Notes: generated by a model from the letters alone, not told the origin. A stretch of DNA of 64,000 nucleotides from Leptothermofonsia sichuanensis E412 (GCF_019891175.1 NZ_CP072600.1:1-64000), one strand, 5' to 3'. Shown: positions 30,401 to 40,510, counted from the first letter of the stretch. Numbers and translations are program-made.

Positions 30401-33400
30401 GTGACTGTTGAAAAAGGGCTGGAGCTAATTGAGCAGATTTTGCCGCAGGGTCAGTTGAGCAAAGTACAGGAGATTGTGTTTCGACAGGCGTGGGAGGGGC
30501 AGTCCTACAAGGAAATTGCCGACCAGTCTGGTTACACTCTGGGTTACATCAAAGACACGGGTGCTGACCTCTGGAAACTGCTGTCTAAGGCGCTAGGAGA
30601 GGATGTGACACGGCGTAACTTTCAGGTTGTGCTGAAGCGGGCGCTGAGGGAGGGGAGTCGGGAGTCAGGAGTCAGAAGTCGGGAAAATCATTGCGCCCCA
30701 CCCCAGCAAGACTGGGGAACTGCGATCGATGTTTCCATTTTTTACAACCGCACCCTGGAACTGGCGACTTTGCAGCAATGGGTAGAGCAGGATCGATGCC
30801 GCACGGTGACAATTCTGGGCATGGGGGGAATGGGCAAAACCACCCTCTCGGTGAAGCTGGCGGAGCAGGTTCAGGATGGGTTTGAATACCTGATCTGGCG
30901 GAGTTTGCGCCATGCGCCTGCTTTATCGGAGCTACTGGCAGATGTGATGCTGGTGCTGTCGAATCAGCAGGAAGTGAAGCTACCGGAGACAACAGATGGT
31001 CAAATTTCTGAATTAATCAAATACTTGCGTCAATCTCGATGTCTACTGGTTTTAGACAACCTGGAATCGGTTTTGCAAAGTGGTCAGCAGACGGGGCGCT
31101 ACCGTCCGGGCTATGAGGAGTACGGTCAACTGCTTGCCCGTGTCAGTGATGAGCGGCATCAAAGTTGTTTGATCCTGACCAGTCGGGAAAAGCCAGGAGA
31201 AATTCTGATCCGGGAAGGGGAGACACTGCCTGTGCGATCGCTCCAATTAGCTGGACTACAAGCCGCCGCTGGTGAGAAAATCCTGCACGAAAAAGGACTG
31301 ACCGAATCCGAAACTGCCTGTGGGCAACTGATTGATCATTACAGTGGCAATCCTCTGGCGTTGAAGATTGCCGCGGCAACGATTCGATCGCTGTTTGGTG
31401 GCAACATCGCCGCCTTCCTGAACCAGGGAACGGTAGTGTTTGGCGATATTTCTGAACTGCTTGATCAACAATTCAATCGTCTTTCAGATCTGGAGCAACA
31501 GGTGATGTATTGGCTGGCGATCGCCCGTGAGTGGATCACCCTGGAGGAGTTACAGGTAGAGATGATCCCCACCGTTTCCCAATCGGAATTGTTGGAAACA
31601 CTGGTATCGTTGCAAGGGCGTTCTTTGATTGAGTCGAGTGGAACTGGCTTTTCTCAACAGCCAGTTGTGATGGAATATATGACTCAGCAGTTGGTTAAGC
31701 AGTTTTACTATGCCATTTCAGCCCAGGAATTGGGATTCCTGAACCAGTATGCCTTGATTCAAGCCCAAACAAAAGACTACGTTCGGGAAGCCCAAATTCG
31801 ATTGATTTTGCAACCCGTTCGAGACAAGCTTCTGGCAGCCTTTGAAACCAGGCAAAACCTGGAAACTCAATGCAATGGGTTGATCACCCAGCTTCGCAAT
31901 CAATCTGGATATTCTGTCTATAAAGAGGGATATGCAGCGGGTAATTTGTTGAATTTGTTCTGGCAATTGCAGGGTGATTTGAGTGAGAATGGGGAGCGTC
32001 TATTTCACAATCGTGACTTTTCCCATCTGACCATCCGTCAGGCATATCTGCCCCTTGTCACCCTGCACCAGACTAACTTTACTGGTTGCAAGATGCAGCA
32101 ATCGGTGTTTGCCGAAACCTTTGGGGGAGTCGCTTCGGTTGCGTTTAGTCCGGATGGAAAGCGGCTGGCAACCAGTGACACCAGTGGTGACATTCAAATT
32201 TGGGAACTGCCAGGTGGCAGCCAACTGGTGAGTTGCAAAGGACATGACCACTGGGTCTGGGCGGTTGCATTCAGCCCCGACGGACAATTGCTTGCCAGTG
32301 CCAGCGATGATTACCGGGTCAAGCTGTGGGATGTCAAGACCGGAACCTGTTTGAAGACGTTCATCGGGCATACCTATTCCATCAACGCAATCGCCTTCAG
32401 TCCTGACGGTCGCTACATTGCTACCGGCTCCCAGGATGCCACCATCCGGATCTGGGATCTTCAGACTCCCGCCAGGTCATCAGACGTGGATGCGTCCAGT
32501 CATGCAGGCGTAGTTGATACCTGTGTTCAACTGTTGGGACACCAGGGGCGTGTCTGGTCGGTTGCGTTCCGTCCGGTGGGGACTGGTGAACCGTCAGGCG
32601 CTGGTCCCATCCTGGCGAGTGGCTCGGAAGATCGCACCATCAAACTGTGGGATATGGAGACGGGAAGTTGCCTGCAAACGCTGACTGGACATTCAGAGTG
32701 GGTAAAGTCGGTTGCATTCAGCCCCAATAGACAGGTGCTTGCCAGCGGCAGTTTTGATCACACCCTCAAACTGTGGGATTGGCAAACAGGCAACTGTCTC
32801 AAAACCCTACGGGGACACACCAGTACTGTCACAATGGTTGCTTTTAGCCCAAACGGAGAACAGGTTGTCAGCAGTAGCTATGACCAGACGCTAAAGCTCT
32901 GGCATGTCAGCAGCGGGCAATGCCTTAGAACCCTCCAGGGACATAGGAACCGGATCTGGTCGGTGGCATTTGATCCAACGGGTGAATGGCTTGCCAGTGG
33001 TGGAGATGACCACGCGACTAAATTATGGCGTGTCGGCAGCGGGCAATGCACCAAAACGATTAAGGGGCATACCAACGCAGTGATGGCGATCGCCCTCCAT
33101 GCAGATGGGCATTATCTAGCCAGTGGTCACGAAGACCAGACGGTACGCCTGTGGGATCTGGCTGCGGGGAAATGCATCCAAACATTGCACGGGCACACCA
33201 ATCGAGTCTGGTCGGTGGCGTTTGCACCACCCTCCAAAACCAGTCCGAGAAACCGGGTTTCTGACGAGGATAGGCAAGAAAACCAGGCTATGGCACAGCA
33301 GCAACCCGATTTCTGTACCAATCTGCTGGCGAGTGGGAGCGGCGATCGCACCATCAAACTCTGGAACTGGCGCACTGGACAATGCTTGAAAACCCTGGGC

Positions 33401-34198
33401 GGGCACAGTAGTTGGGTCTGGTCAGTGGCGTTTAGCCCGAATGGAGCCTGGCTTGCCAGCAGCAGTTACGATCGCACCATCAAGCTGTGGGACGTGGATA
33501 CAGGCAAATGTGTGCAGACCTTAGAGGGGCATACAGCACCAGCTGTTTCGGTAGCCTTCAGTCCCGATGGCAGGTGGCTTGCCAGCAGCAGCTTTGATAC
33601 CACAATTAAGCTGTGGCAGGCTGAAACCGGGCAATGCCTGCAAACCTTCAGAGGACACCAGAATAGCGTCTGGAAGATTGCCTTCAGTCCCGATGGGCAA
33701 CAACTGGTTAGTTGCAGTTTTGACCTCACCCTTAAACTCTGGGATGTGCCGACAGGTGAATGCCTCCGAACATTTGAGGGACACACGGCACCCATTGCAA
33801 CAGTCATCTATAGCCCGGATGGAAAACAACTAATCAGCGGTGGATTCGATCAAACGATTCGACTCTGGAACATTACGACAGGCCAGTGCATTCAGATATT
33901 AAAGGGACACACCGGCCTGATTTCAAGCCTGGCAGGTCAATCTGCATATCGTCCGGCTGTCAATGTCAGCCAGATCAGTGAATGTTTTCCAGATGCCCTT
34001 TCGCATCAGGTCACATCAACCCTCTTTAGTGGCAGTTTTGACGAGACAATCAGGGGTTGGAAGCTTGAAACGCGATCGTGCCAGTCAACCTTAAGAGTTT
34101 TTCGCCCTTATGAAGGAATGAACATTAGCCGCATTGAAGGACTCAATGACGCTCAAAGAATGACGCTGGTAGCTTTAGGAGCCATTGATGATACCTGA
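30401..34198 (+). CDS. STAND NTPase: vMAP-type HTH, NB-ARC and 14 WD40 repeats
   Basis: 1265 residues from GTG 30401. That start is chosen because [13 protein letters not shown] matches the start of the vWA-MoxR-associated HTH family and GGAG precedes it; the frame opens 33 bases earlier with TTG. Domains: HTH (1-80), NB-ARC with P-loop GMGGMGKTT and [11 protein letters not shown] (Walker B), a helical and winged-helix region, then 14 WD40 repeats with [23 protein letters not shown], enough for two seven-bladed propellers. STAND proteins are ligand-triggered switches, several of them in phage defence or signalling. No effector domain (protease, nuclease, TIR) is visible, so it probably signals through a partner. 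Confidence 0.9.
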   Translation: MTVEKGLELIEQILPQGQLSKVQEIVFRQAWEGQSYKEIADQSGYTLGYIKDTGADLWKLLSKALGEDVTRRNFQVVLKRALREGSRESGVRSRENHCAPPQQDWGTAIDVSIFYNRTLELATLQQWVEQDRCRTVTILGMGGMGKTTLSVKLAEQVQDGFEYLIWRSLRHAPALSELLADVMLVLSNQQEVKLPETTDGQISELIKYLRQSRCLLVLDNLESVLQSGQQTGRYRPGYEEYGQLLARVSDERHQSCLILTSREKPGEILIREGETLPVRSLQLAGLQAAAGEKILHEKGLTESETACGQLIDHYSGNPLALKIAAATIRSLFGGNIAAFLNQGTVVFGDISELLDQQFNRLSDLEQQVMYWLAIAREWITLEELQVEMIPTVSQSELLETLVSLQGRSLIESSGTGFSQQPVVMEYMTQQLVKQFYYAISAQELGFLNQYALIQAQTKDYVREAQIRLILQPVRDKLLAAFETRQNLETQCNGLITQLRNQSGYSVYKEGYAAGNLLNLFWQLQGDLSENGERLFHNRDFSHLTIRQAYLPLVTLHQTNFTGCKMQQSVFAETFGGVASVAFSPDGKRLATSDTSGDIQIWELPGGSQLVSCKGHDHWVWAVAFSPDGQLLASASDDYRVKLWDVKTGTCLKTFIGHTYSINAIAFSPDGRYIATGSQDATIRIWDLQTPARSSDVDASSHAGVVDTCVQLLGHQGRVWSVAFRPVGTGEPSGAGPILASGSEDRTIKLWDMETGSCLQTLTGHSEWVKSVAFSPNRQVLASGSFDHTLKLWDWQTGNCLKTLRGHTSTVTMVAFSPNGEQVVSSSYDQTLKLWHVSSGQCLRTLQGHRNRIWSVAFDPTGEWLASGGDDHATKLWRVGSGQCTKTIKGHTNAVMAIALHADGHYLASGHEDQTVRLWDLAAGKCIQTLHGHTNRVWSVAFAPPSKTSPRNRVSDEDRQENQAMAQQQPDFCTNLLASGSGDRTIKLWNWRTGQCLKTLGGHSSWVWSVAFSPNGAWLASSSYDRTIKLWDVDTGKCVQTLEGHTAPAVSVAFSPDGRWLASSSFDTTIKLWQAETGQCLQTFRGHQNSVWKIAFSPDGQQLVSCSFDLTLKLWDVPTGECLRTFEGHTAPIATVIYSPDGKQLISGGFDQTIRLWNITTGQCIQILKGHTGLISSLAGQSAYRPAVNVSQISECFPDALSHQVTSTLFSGSFDETIRGWKLETRSCQSTLRVFRPYEGMNISRIEGLNDAQRMTLVALGAIDDT
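33236..33322. repeat. Repeat-like DNA inserted in a WD40 blade
   Basis: Blade 9 is interrupted by about 30 residues with no WD40 character (from [11 protein letters not shown] to QQQPDF). The DNA contains GAGAAACCGGGTTTCT and later CAACCCGATTTCTGT, words typical of dispersed cyanobacterial repeats. The frame is preserved. Confidence 0.5.
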
Positions 34199-34215
34199 TT
34201 AGCCCGCAGAACTCT

Positions 34216-34313
34216 GAGGGTCGTGGATTATTCAATAAACCGGAAAACTTAGAACCCTACCACAGAGCACACAGAGTTATTCCTCTGTGCTCTCCGTATC
34301 TCTGTGGTGTAGT
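34216..34313. repeat. Dispersed CACAGAG hairpin repeat, copy 3
   Basis: The leader GAGGGTCGTGGATTA..AATAAACCGGAAAACTTAG is followed by TACCACAGAGCACACAGAG and a matching right arm CTCTGTGCTCTCCG..TCTCTGTGGTG. Same architecture as copy 1 at 8789. It follows the STAND gene stop. Confidence 0.8.
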
Positions 34314-34429
34314 CTCAGTAGATCCCAAATTTTCTTAAAGCAGGTACTTTAAAGCAGGAAACATGGATGACTGTGATGGGTTTAAATGCTTGATTCGACC
34401 TTCCCGTGCTTCCCCTACCCTCCCCCCTA

Positions 34430-34852
34430 TCAAGTTTCTACCTGCAATCGTTGAAGTTCCTGCCTTAAGTACTCTCCCCATTTAGCTGCCAGCGGAGGTT
34501 CTGTAAACGGTACACTCACCGATTCGCCATTGACACCTACAAACTCCAGGGCAGCCCTACCTTTGCCTGGAGGAGATGCCAGATCAACTAACTGCCCATT
34601 GACCCGTAACTGAATAGCCTGGACTTCCCCTAAAGAAAAGCTCTTCAGGTCGATCGGACCCTGACGGGTTGGAATTCCCCAGGTCAACACCCGTTCTTTC
34701 TGCCCCAAAACCGCATAGACATCGTACTTTGCCCGGTCAAACTGATTAGCCCAGACCCGGTAGGCTTCGACTTTCTGATATTCATTCCAGCCAGACCAGG
34801 CTAACCAGATAAAGAATGCCAGTAAAGGAAGCCAGAAAAGTCCATGTTGCAT
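34430..34852 (-). CDS. Conserved cyanobacterial-type membrane-anchored protein
   Basis: 140 residues. One N-terminal TM (LFWLPLLAFFIWLAWSGWN), then a soluble domain with strands DVYAVLGQKERVLTWGIPTRQGP and AIQLRVNGQLVDL. The sequence looks like a genuine conserved protein but I cannot name the family. It is divergent from the subtilase gene. Confidence 0.65.
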   Translation of the reverse strand: MQHGLFWLPLLAFFIWLAWSGWNEYQKVEAYRVWANQFDRAKYDVYAVLGQKERVLTWGIPTRQGPIDLKSFSLGEVQAIQLRVNGQLVDLASPPGKGRAALEFVGVNGESVSVPFTEPPLAAKWGEYLRQELQRLQVET

Positions 34853-34936
34853 ATCAAATCAAGATCTTCAACGTCTTTCCCCATTTTGCCTGGACGTGAG
34901 CTATGTTTGTAGGAATTCTCACTGTTGACCGTTGGT

Positions 34937-36724
34937 ATGAAAAGACTTTTACTCCTGGGATTATTTATCGGCGGGCTGTGGCTGGCCCTGGCGAACTTTA
35001 CTGGACTGGCACACCAGGGAACCTATAACTCGATTGTGCTGAACTTCCGAGAAGATGTCGGAGCAGCGCAGATTGAACAGCAAGTGCAGGCGATCGCCCA
35101 GGAATTTAACGTCAGCCCACGTTTGAACAGCATATTTTCCTTTGATGACCATATTTTCGTCGTCGAAGGGGACAAAAAACTGTTACAGGCATTGAAAAAG
35201 TCTGAGGTCAGGAAGTACACCGAGTTCATTGAACCGGACTATATCTACAGTACATTCATGACCCCCAACGATCCCGACTACGGTAAGCAGTGGAACATGC
35301 GCAGTATCAACGTCGAGTCAGCCTGGGATGACACAAAAGGCAATGGTGTTACTGTGGCTGTGATTGACACGGGCATCAGTCCAGTACCTGACCTGGCAAA
35401 AACCACCTTCGCCAGGGGCTATGACTTTGTGAATGACCGGGTGGAAGCAACTGACGATAACGGTCATGGAACCCATGTGGCAGGCACCATCGCCCAGTCA
35501 ACCAACAATGGCTTTGGGGTTGCCGGGATTGCTTACGAGGCAACCCTGATGCCCTTAAAAGTGCTATCTGCCTCCGGTGGTGGCACCATAGCCGATATCG
35601 CGGAAGCCATTCGGTTTGCTGCTGACAATGGTGCCCAGGTCATTAACATGAGCCTGGGGGGTGGGGGTGAAAGCCAACTGATGAAGGAAGCGATCGACTA
35701 TGCCTATGACAAAGGCGTGGTCATTGTGGCTGCCGCTGGTAACTCCAATGAAAATGCAGCGGCCTATCCTGCCCGCTATCCTCGCGTTATTGGCGTTTCC
35801 GCCCTGGCACCTTCTGGTTCCAAGGCTCCCTACTCTAACTTTGGAGCAGGTATTGATATTTCTGCTCCTGGTGGGGCTAAAAATGGGGATGAACCTGCTG
35901 GTGGCATCTTACAAAATACAATCGATCCGGAGACAGGAGAGTCCATTTTTGCTTCATACCAGGGCACCAGCATGGCGGCTCCCCACGTTGCTGGGGTTGC
36001 TGCTCTTTTGAAGGCAGAGGGGATAGAAAGTCCAGATGAGGTGCAAGATATCCTCAAACAATCTGCTCTCAAGGTAGAAGATGATGCCCTCAACCACTAT
36101 GGTGCAGGCAAGCTGGATGCCGCAGCGGCTGTCAAGCTGGCAACTCGTGGGCGCATTACTTTCCGTGATTTCTTCCGCTGGTTGCGGGACAACGGTTACC
36201 TCAACCCCAGATTCTGGATTGATGGTGGTGTAATTGCGCTCTGGCCCAAAATTCTCATGGTCCTTGGCTCTTATCTGCTGGCATGGTTTCTGCGCAACTT
36301 TTTCCCCTTTGCCTGGGGCTGGTCCCTCTCCGCCGGTCTGGTAGCTGGTAGTTCAGGTTTATTCTTCCTCAAGGGTTTCTATCTCTTTGATGCCCCTCAG
36401 TGGCCCTTCCGCGTTCTGGGCAGTTCCATCCCAGAATTGGGCAGTGCGATTCAGGGAACGGCTGCCCTGAATCCAATCTCCGCCAGTGTACTGGTGCCCC
36501 TGGTCCTGATTGTTCTGTTATTGGGACACGCCCAGTGGAAGTGGTTTGCTATTGGCACAACTATTGGCATGACCGCTTGCCTCGCCGTCAGTGCAGTCTG
36601 GTTACCCACAATGATGTGGATAGGAGATGGAATGGCTGCTCGCATTTTCCTGGTTGTCAATGCTCTGCTCTGTTTTGCACTGGCACGTTTAGCCGTTAAG
36701 CCCTCAGGAGTTTCAGCGACATGA
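34937..36724 (+). CDS. Membrane-anchored subtilisin-like serine protease (S8)
   Basis: 595 residues from ATG 34937; the frame opens 12 bases earlier with TTG. Signal/TM at 1-22, an I9-like propeptide (about 28-105), then the S8 catalytic domain with Asp144 (VAVIDTGIS), His177 (NGHGTHVAG) and Ser345 (QGTSMAAPHVAG). After residue 415 follow four hydrophobic segments that anchor the protein, an uncommon C-terminus for S8. The protease domain should be extracytoplasmic. The following OB-like gene overlaps its stop by 4 bases (ATGA). Confidence 0.9.
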   Translation: MKRLLLLGLFIGGLWLALANFTGLAHQGTYNSIVLNFREDVGAAQIEQQVQAIAQEFNVSPRLNSIFSFDDHIFVVEGDKKLLQALKKSEVRKYTEFIEPDYIYSTFMTPNDPDYGKQWNMRSINVESAWDDTKGNGVTVAVIDTGISPVPDLAKTTFARGYDFVNDRVEATDDNGHGTHVAGTIAQSTNNGFGVAGIAYEATLMPLKVLSASGGGTIADIAEAIRFAADNGAQVINMSLGGGGESQLMKEAIDYAYDKGVVIVAAAGNSNENAAAYPARYPRVIGVSALAPSGSKAPYSNFGAGIDISAPGGAKNGDEPAGGILQNTIDPETGESIFASYQGTSMAAPHVAGVAALLKAEGIESPDEVQDILKQSALKVEDDALNHYGAGKLDAAAAVKLATRGRITFRDFFRWLRDNGYLNPRFWIDGGVIALWPKILMVLGSYLLAWFLRNFFPFAWGWSLSAGLVAGSSGLFFLKGFYLFDAPQWPFRVLGSSIPELGSAIQGTAALNPISASVLVPLVLIVLLLGHAQWKWFAIGTTIGMTACLAVSAVWLPTMMWIGDGMAARIFLVVNALLCFALARLAVKPSGVSAT

Positions 36725-36945
36725 GCATTCAGGTGGAAGGTACGATTGAACGTAAAGGTCTGGGTCCCGGTACCTGGGCACTGGTTGGCAATGACGGCAA
36801 AACCTACGAATTGCACAAACCCCCCAATGACCTGCACAAAAATGGGCTGAAGGTCAAAGTGGCTGGCAAAATTCGTGAGGATGTGATGTCCTTTGCAATG
36901 ATTGGTCCAATTCTTGAGGTGCAGAACTTCGAGGTGTTGACCTAA
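36721..36945 (+). CDS. Small OB-like protein coupled to the subtilase
   Basis: 74 residues. The strand pattern (VEGTIERKGLGPGTWALVG, KTYELHKPP, LKVKVAGKIRED, ILEVQNFEVL) resembles a small OB fold as in DUF5818-like proteins. No signal peptide. Its start codon overlaps the protease stop (ATGA at 36721-36724), so the two are translationally coupled. Role unknown. Confidence 0.7.
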   Translation: MSIQVEGTIERKGLGPGTWALVGNDGKTYELHKPPNDLHKNGLKVKVAGKIREDVMSFAMIGPILEVQNFEVLT

Positions 36946-37121
36946 AGCAGGACTACCCGGATTGAACGTACACCCCTAATTAAGATCTCTGGAATCTCTA
37001 AGATTGTAAGTGTTTGGCGTCCCACTTACACTCGTTGTCAGGCTCCCGCCTGACATTACCAGGTGGGAGTTTGACAATGAGCCTAAATAACGCTAATCCC
37101 ATACCAGGCTTCATAACGGGC

Positions 37122-37195
37122 ACTGCTGAATAGCAGTATGAATTGGAACGAAGTTTCAATTCATACACGCTCTAATCCATACCCAGATTCAGCAA
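37122..37195. repeat. Hairpin repeat family C, copy 2
   Basis: GCTGAATAGCAGTATGAATTG is followed, after GAACGAAGTTT, by CAATTCATAC and further on by GATTCAGCAA. The inner arms TATGAATTG/CAATTCATA are perfect. Compare 17019-17068 and the split copy around IS630 at 50096-51120. Confidence 0.6.
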
Positions 37196-37329
37196 TGCCG
37201 GCCTCGTAACGAGGGAAAAGAGTCTCTGCTGGAGATCCCTGGCTTCTTGAATAAGCCTGTGGTTCCAGGTTCAACCCAGCACAGAAGCTGGGAATCTGGT
37301 CATGCCGAAAATCTCTAAAAATCGGGTGT

Positions 37330-37423
37330 TATAGCCCTTTTCAAGGGTTTGAAGTACAGTGGGGTGCGGAGCACCCCACTGTACTTCAAACTCCCGTACT
37401 TTACTCAATTGAAAAACGCTATA
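37330..37423. mobile_element. MITE-like element, TATAGC ends, copy 1
   Basis: 94 bp starting TATAGCCCTTTTCAAGGG and ending CAATTGAAAAACGCTATA. The terminal inverted repeat core is TATAGC.(C/T)TT.TCAA. Inside is a perfect 20-bp stem (37348-37367 and 37371-37390, loop GGA). No coding capacity. Related copies lie at 56541, 58745 and 59249. Confidence 0.75.
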
Positions 37424-37474
37424 AGATGATGCCAGCCAGCAGGGGTGAGCCAGCCAGAGGAGAGTTGACAAGCC

Positions 37475-38308
37475 ATGCCCAATTCCGCCTATCAGCCTCA
37501 ATCAGTCGATACATCGGTGGAGTCCGATCGCGTCTTCTTTCATCTCCTGCGACAGCAATCACCCCTACAGCGACTCATCATGGGGAATGAAATGGTGCGA
37601 TCGGCGCGGCAATTGTCACTGAGCAGTCTGCGATCGCGCTTTGGAAATCTCCCAGAACCTGCTTTTGCCCAGAAAGTTGCCCTCGCATGGTTGCAAGAAA
37701 ACTTGCCACTCAACTTCACCCCCCACCTGAACCAAATGACCTGGATTCAAGATTCAACTGGACTAGCGGCAATTCTGCATCGGGTTTTCACCAGGTTAGC
37801 GGTGCCCTACTACATCACTGGCGGAGTTGCCGCGATCGCCTACGGTGAACCCAGAACCACACGCGACTTAGATATTGTCATGGATATTGCACCGACCAAT
37901 ATCGATCGCCTGGTTGCGGCATTAGAGGCTGAAGGCTTCTATGTGCCAGGAGTTGAAGATGTGAAAGTCGGCAGAATGACGACTCTGGGCATCACTCACA
38001 TTGAATCGATTTCCCGTGCAGATCTGGTTCTGTCACCCTCTGGCGACTTCGATCACAGCAAGTTTCAACGGATTCGACCGATCGAGGTTCCTGGTGTTGG
38101 TGCGCTCAACTTTGCTTCGCCCGAAGATGTGATTCTGGCAAAATTGCGATGGGGACAACGCAGTCAATCCGAAAAACAGTGGCGAGATGTTTTAGGTATC
38201 CTTAAGGTGCAGGGAGAATCCCTTGATTTTGCCTACCTGAATCAATGGGCAGAACGACTGGATTTGACCGAGTTGCTGCAACGGGCGATCGCAGCCGCAG
38301 GACTGTAG
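37475..38308 (+). CDS. Nucleotidyltransferase-fold protein (AbiEii/MNT-like)
   Basis: 277 residues. The polymerase-beta-type core GGVAAIAYGEPRTTRDLDIVMDI carries GG and the D-x-D metal ligands. VEVPGVGALNFASPEDVILAKLRWG and RQRSEKQWRDVLGIL-like segments are typical of DUF6036/nucleotidyltransferase proteins often paired with toxin or resistance modules. The first 90 residues are an N-terminal helical extension. ATG 37475 lies shortly after the MITE. It could be a stand-alone enzyme of unknown target; no partner gene is adjacent. Confidence 0.75.
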   Translation: MPNSAYQPQSVDTSVESDRVFFHLLRQQSPLQRLIMGNEMVRSARQLSLSSLRSRFGNLPEPAFAQKVALAWLQENLPLNFTPHLNQMTWIQDSTGLAAILHRVFTRLAVPYYITGGVAAIAYGEPRTTRDLDIVMDIAPTNIDRLVAALEAEGFYVPGVEDVKVGRMTTLGITHIESISRADLVLSPSGDFDHSKFQRIRPIEVPGVGALNFASPEDVILAKLRWGQRSQSEKQWRDVLGILKVQGESLDFAYLNQWAERLDLTELLQRAIAAAGL

Positions 38309-38315
38309 CCTGCCG

Positions 38316-38436
38316 CTAGTGGTCTGTGGCGTAAATTAGCGACCATTCCGTAGTGCAGTCGTCTCGACTGCAAGCAGGCAAGATGCCTGCCTTACGGTTG
38401 CCGAACTTCCGCCTTGCTGCACTAGTGGTCTGTCAA
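38316..38436. repeat. Direct copies of CTAGTGGTCTGT flanking a hairpin segment
   Basis: CTAGTGGTCTGT occurs at 38316 and again at 38422. Between them is GCAGTCGTCTCGACTGC followed by GCAGGCAAGATGCCTGC, two hairpins. The second copy continues CTAGTGGTCTGTCAA, nearly the terminal repeat of the IS630 element at 52817-54035 (CTAGTAGTCTGTCAA). Confidence 0.55.
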
Positions 38437-38606
38437 TCCATGATTGACGGGCAAGCAAAATCCAGGTTATTCATGGGGTTAAATTTTGCGGGTCTTTGAC
38501 CCGTCAAAATTTTCCTGACGGAACCCTGGATTAAGTTTTCCGGGTTACGGGGGGCGATCGCAGGCTTTCGGTACTCAAATAGCGTGATTTTTTCTCAGGT
38601 TACCCA

Positions 38607-38726
38607 ATGGCAAACCTACAACCCGTGCTGCTTCAAGACGAAGACGACACCACCGACACGATTTTTGTGGAAACGAGTACGCCTGACGATTTGCCGCCCG
38701 ATCTGCCCTCACCGGAAGAAATTTGA
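38607..38726 (+). CDS. Small acidic ORF, doubtful
   Basis: 39 residues, very acidic (QDEDDTTDTIF, TPDDLPPDLPSPEEI). No ribosome binding site is obvious. The composition is peptide-like rather than random, but no family is known to me. It lies convergent to the ParD gene. Confidence 0.3.
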   Translation: MANLQPVLLQDEDDTTDTIFVETSTPDDLPPDLPSPEEI

Positions 38727-38752
38727 TGAGGACGATCGCGAATCCTACGGCA

Positions 38753-38989
38753 TCACTCTAGAATACCATTGACAAACGTTTCACCATCAATTGGAGCAGT
38801 ATGGTTGGAGGCTTCGATCGCCGCATCAATCTTGACTCTAACGTCTTCAACCCACTCTGCTTCGGAACGATCGTACTCATCAAGCAACCGCAACGCGATT
38901 TCTAAAATTTCTTCCGCAGAGTGATATTTGCCAGCTTGAAGCTTTGTTTGAACAAAGGGTTCTTGGTCAGGAGTGAGACTGATGCTCAT
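38753..38989 (-). CDS. ParD-type antitoxin, C-terminally short and without toxin
   Basis: 78 residues. MSISLTPDQEPFVQTKLQAG, SAEEILEIALRLLDEYD and VKIDAAIEASNH match cyanobacterial ParD/CopG ribbon-helix-helix antitoxins, including the DNA-binding first strand. The usual extra C-terminal helix after FVNGILE is missing, so the toxin-binding tail is reduced. No ParE-like gene follows on this strand; the downstream sequence is unrelated. It looks like an orphan left after toxin loss, possibly still an autorepressor. Confidence 0.8.
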   Translation of the reverse strand: MSISLTPDQEPFVQTKLQAGKYHSAEEILEIALRLLDEYDRSEAEWVEDVRVKIDAAIEASNHTAPIDGETFVNGILE

Positions 38990-39095
38990 ATAAACCTCTT
39001 ATCCAGACTACCAACTATTTTAAGCCAGTCTCTCACTTGGCTAACTGACTGCCCCATCTTGATTGAAAAATGCACAGTCGAATCTTAATAGATAA

Positions 39096-40232
39096 CTACA
39101 AATCTCCCCTGATCATTCCCAGTTTATTCAAAGCGTATGTCACAGCGGCAGTGCGCCCTTGAATACCAAATTTTTGATAAATGTGTTCCAGGTGTTTTTT
39201 GACCGTATGTTCGCTATTGCTGAAAATAGCTGCGATTTCCATATTGGTTTTCCCCTGAGCAACCCAACATAAAACTTCTGCCTCTCGTTTTGTCAGTCCA
39301 AGTAACTCAACGGATTCAGGTGAGAGAGTGTGTTGAGGTTGTTCTTCGAGCAGTAATAAATATTGTTCTCCTGGTTGATCTGCAATGAGGCGGATCAGAA
39401 GTTGCTTATCCTGCCACTCCAACCGTAGCGGTAGACAGGGCGATGGAATATCAGTTGTCTGAGTTAGTCGTGAGATTTGAGATTTGACCCACTGATGCAG
39501 AGGTTCCGGTAAACGAAAACTGGGTAAGGAGGGAAGCTGAAAATAATACTTTAATAGTGCCGAAGCTCGTTGACTCATCAAGTCAACCTTTCCATCGGCT
39601 GTAAGAACTATAGTGTTCGATTGCTCTAAGACTTGGTTTAGCTTTGCTAACTCTTGCTGAATTTGAGTCACAGCTTGAGCATTTTGATAAGCCTGCAATA
39701 GATGAGGACGCAGTATGTTGAGAACAAGGCGATCGCGCTCTGAAAAACTCCTTTCGGGTCGATGCAAAGTTATACCAACATGATTTTGATTCCAGTATGA
39801 CATAGGTCTGCATTTATTATGGGTATGACTCGGAATGGCAAATCCCATTTGATCTTCCATGCTGATCGGATGTAAATACTGCCAATACATTCCCTCTAAA
39901 TTATGAAGTTGTATATCACTGAGAAAGTCTGAAATTTTACGAGCTTTCCCATCCCAGGTTTTCATGTAATAAGCGACGATAGGATGTTCATCAAAATACT
40001 TAAAGCTAATTTGCTTTATATGTTCAATAAACTGTCTACTTACTGAAGGAGACAGAATTGAAAGAAATTTGCTCTGGAAATTCATTTCATAATAAAACCA
40101 AACTTCTGAAGTAACGGCTTGTGGCAGCAGAGAAAGTATATGAGTAGGAAATGTTTCAGAATTACAAGGAGTATGTAATTTCTGTAGAAGTTTGAGAATA
40201 CTTCGATGGTCTTTTTGGGTTAAAAGCGACAT
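39096..40232 (-). CDS. LuxR-type transcriptional regulator
   Basis: 378 residues from ATG 40232 (MSLLTQKDHRSI). The open frame extends 48 codons upstream with a basic stretch and no ribosome binding site. The C-terminal 65 residues are a LuxR/GerE HTH: LGLTKREAEVLCWVAQGKTNMEIAAIF, then SEHTVKKHLEHIYQKFGIQGRTAAV. The N-terminal 300 residues have a GAF/PAS-like sensor (VLTADGKVDLMSQRASALL recalls PAS). It is divergent from the 10-kb block of giant genes and is the obvious candidate to control it, binding in 40377-40510. Confidence 0.85.
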   Translation of the reverse strand: MSLLTQKDHRSILKLLQKLHTPCNSETFPTHILSLLPQAVTSEVWFYYEMNFQSKFLSILSPSVSRQFIEHIKQISFKYFDEHPIVAYYMKTWDGKARKISDFLSDIQLHNLEGMYWQYLHPISMEDQMGFAIPSHTHNKCRPMSYWNQNHVGITLHRPERSFSERDRLVLNILRPHLLQAYQNAQAVTQIQQELAKLNQVLEQSNTIVLTADGKVDLMSQRASALLKYYFQLPSLPSFRLPEPLHQWVKSQISRLTQTTDIPSPCLPLRLEWQDKQLLIRLIADQPGEQYLLLLEEQPQHTLSPESVELLGLTKREAEVLCWVAQGKTNMEIAAIFSNSEHTVKKHLEHIYQKFGIQGRTAAVTYALNKLGMIRGDL

Positions 40233-40510
40233 TTTTTGAGCAGAAATAGGGGACTGCTCTATTTTTCTTTTCTGGATTGCTTTATTCCGGATACTGTTGC
40301 AAATCTTTAACAATCGTGTACGCCGATCAGCGTATTGCAACTGGAGTTTTAACTTGGCAGAACAGAGAAAGCTCAAGCGTTAACCCACAGTAAGCAAGCT
40401 ATAGAGCCAGGTAAGCATTACTACCCTACCGCGGCTCCGACTGTGTTATTGCCTGACGCTTAAACCAAGGTAATCACTCAACTTAACCCCCAGATGAGGA
40501 AACGAATGTC

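Larger units (their letters stand above)
36946..37474. other. Repeat-filled spacer
   Basis: 529 bases with no gene. It contains a GTCAGGCTCCCGCCTGAC palindrome (37037-37054), a family C hairpin (37122-37195) and a 94-bp MITE-like element (37330-37423). It looks like a collection site for small repeats. Confidence 0.7.
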
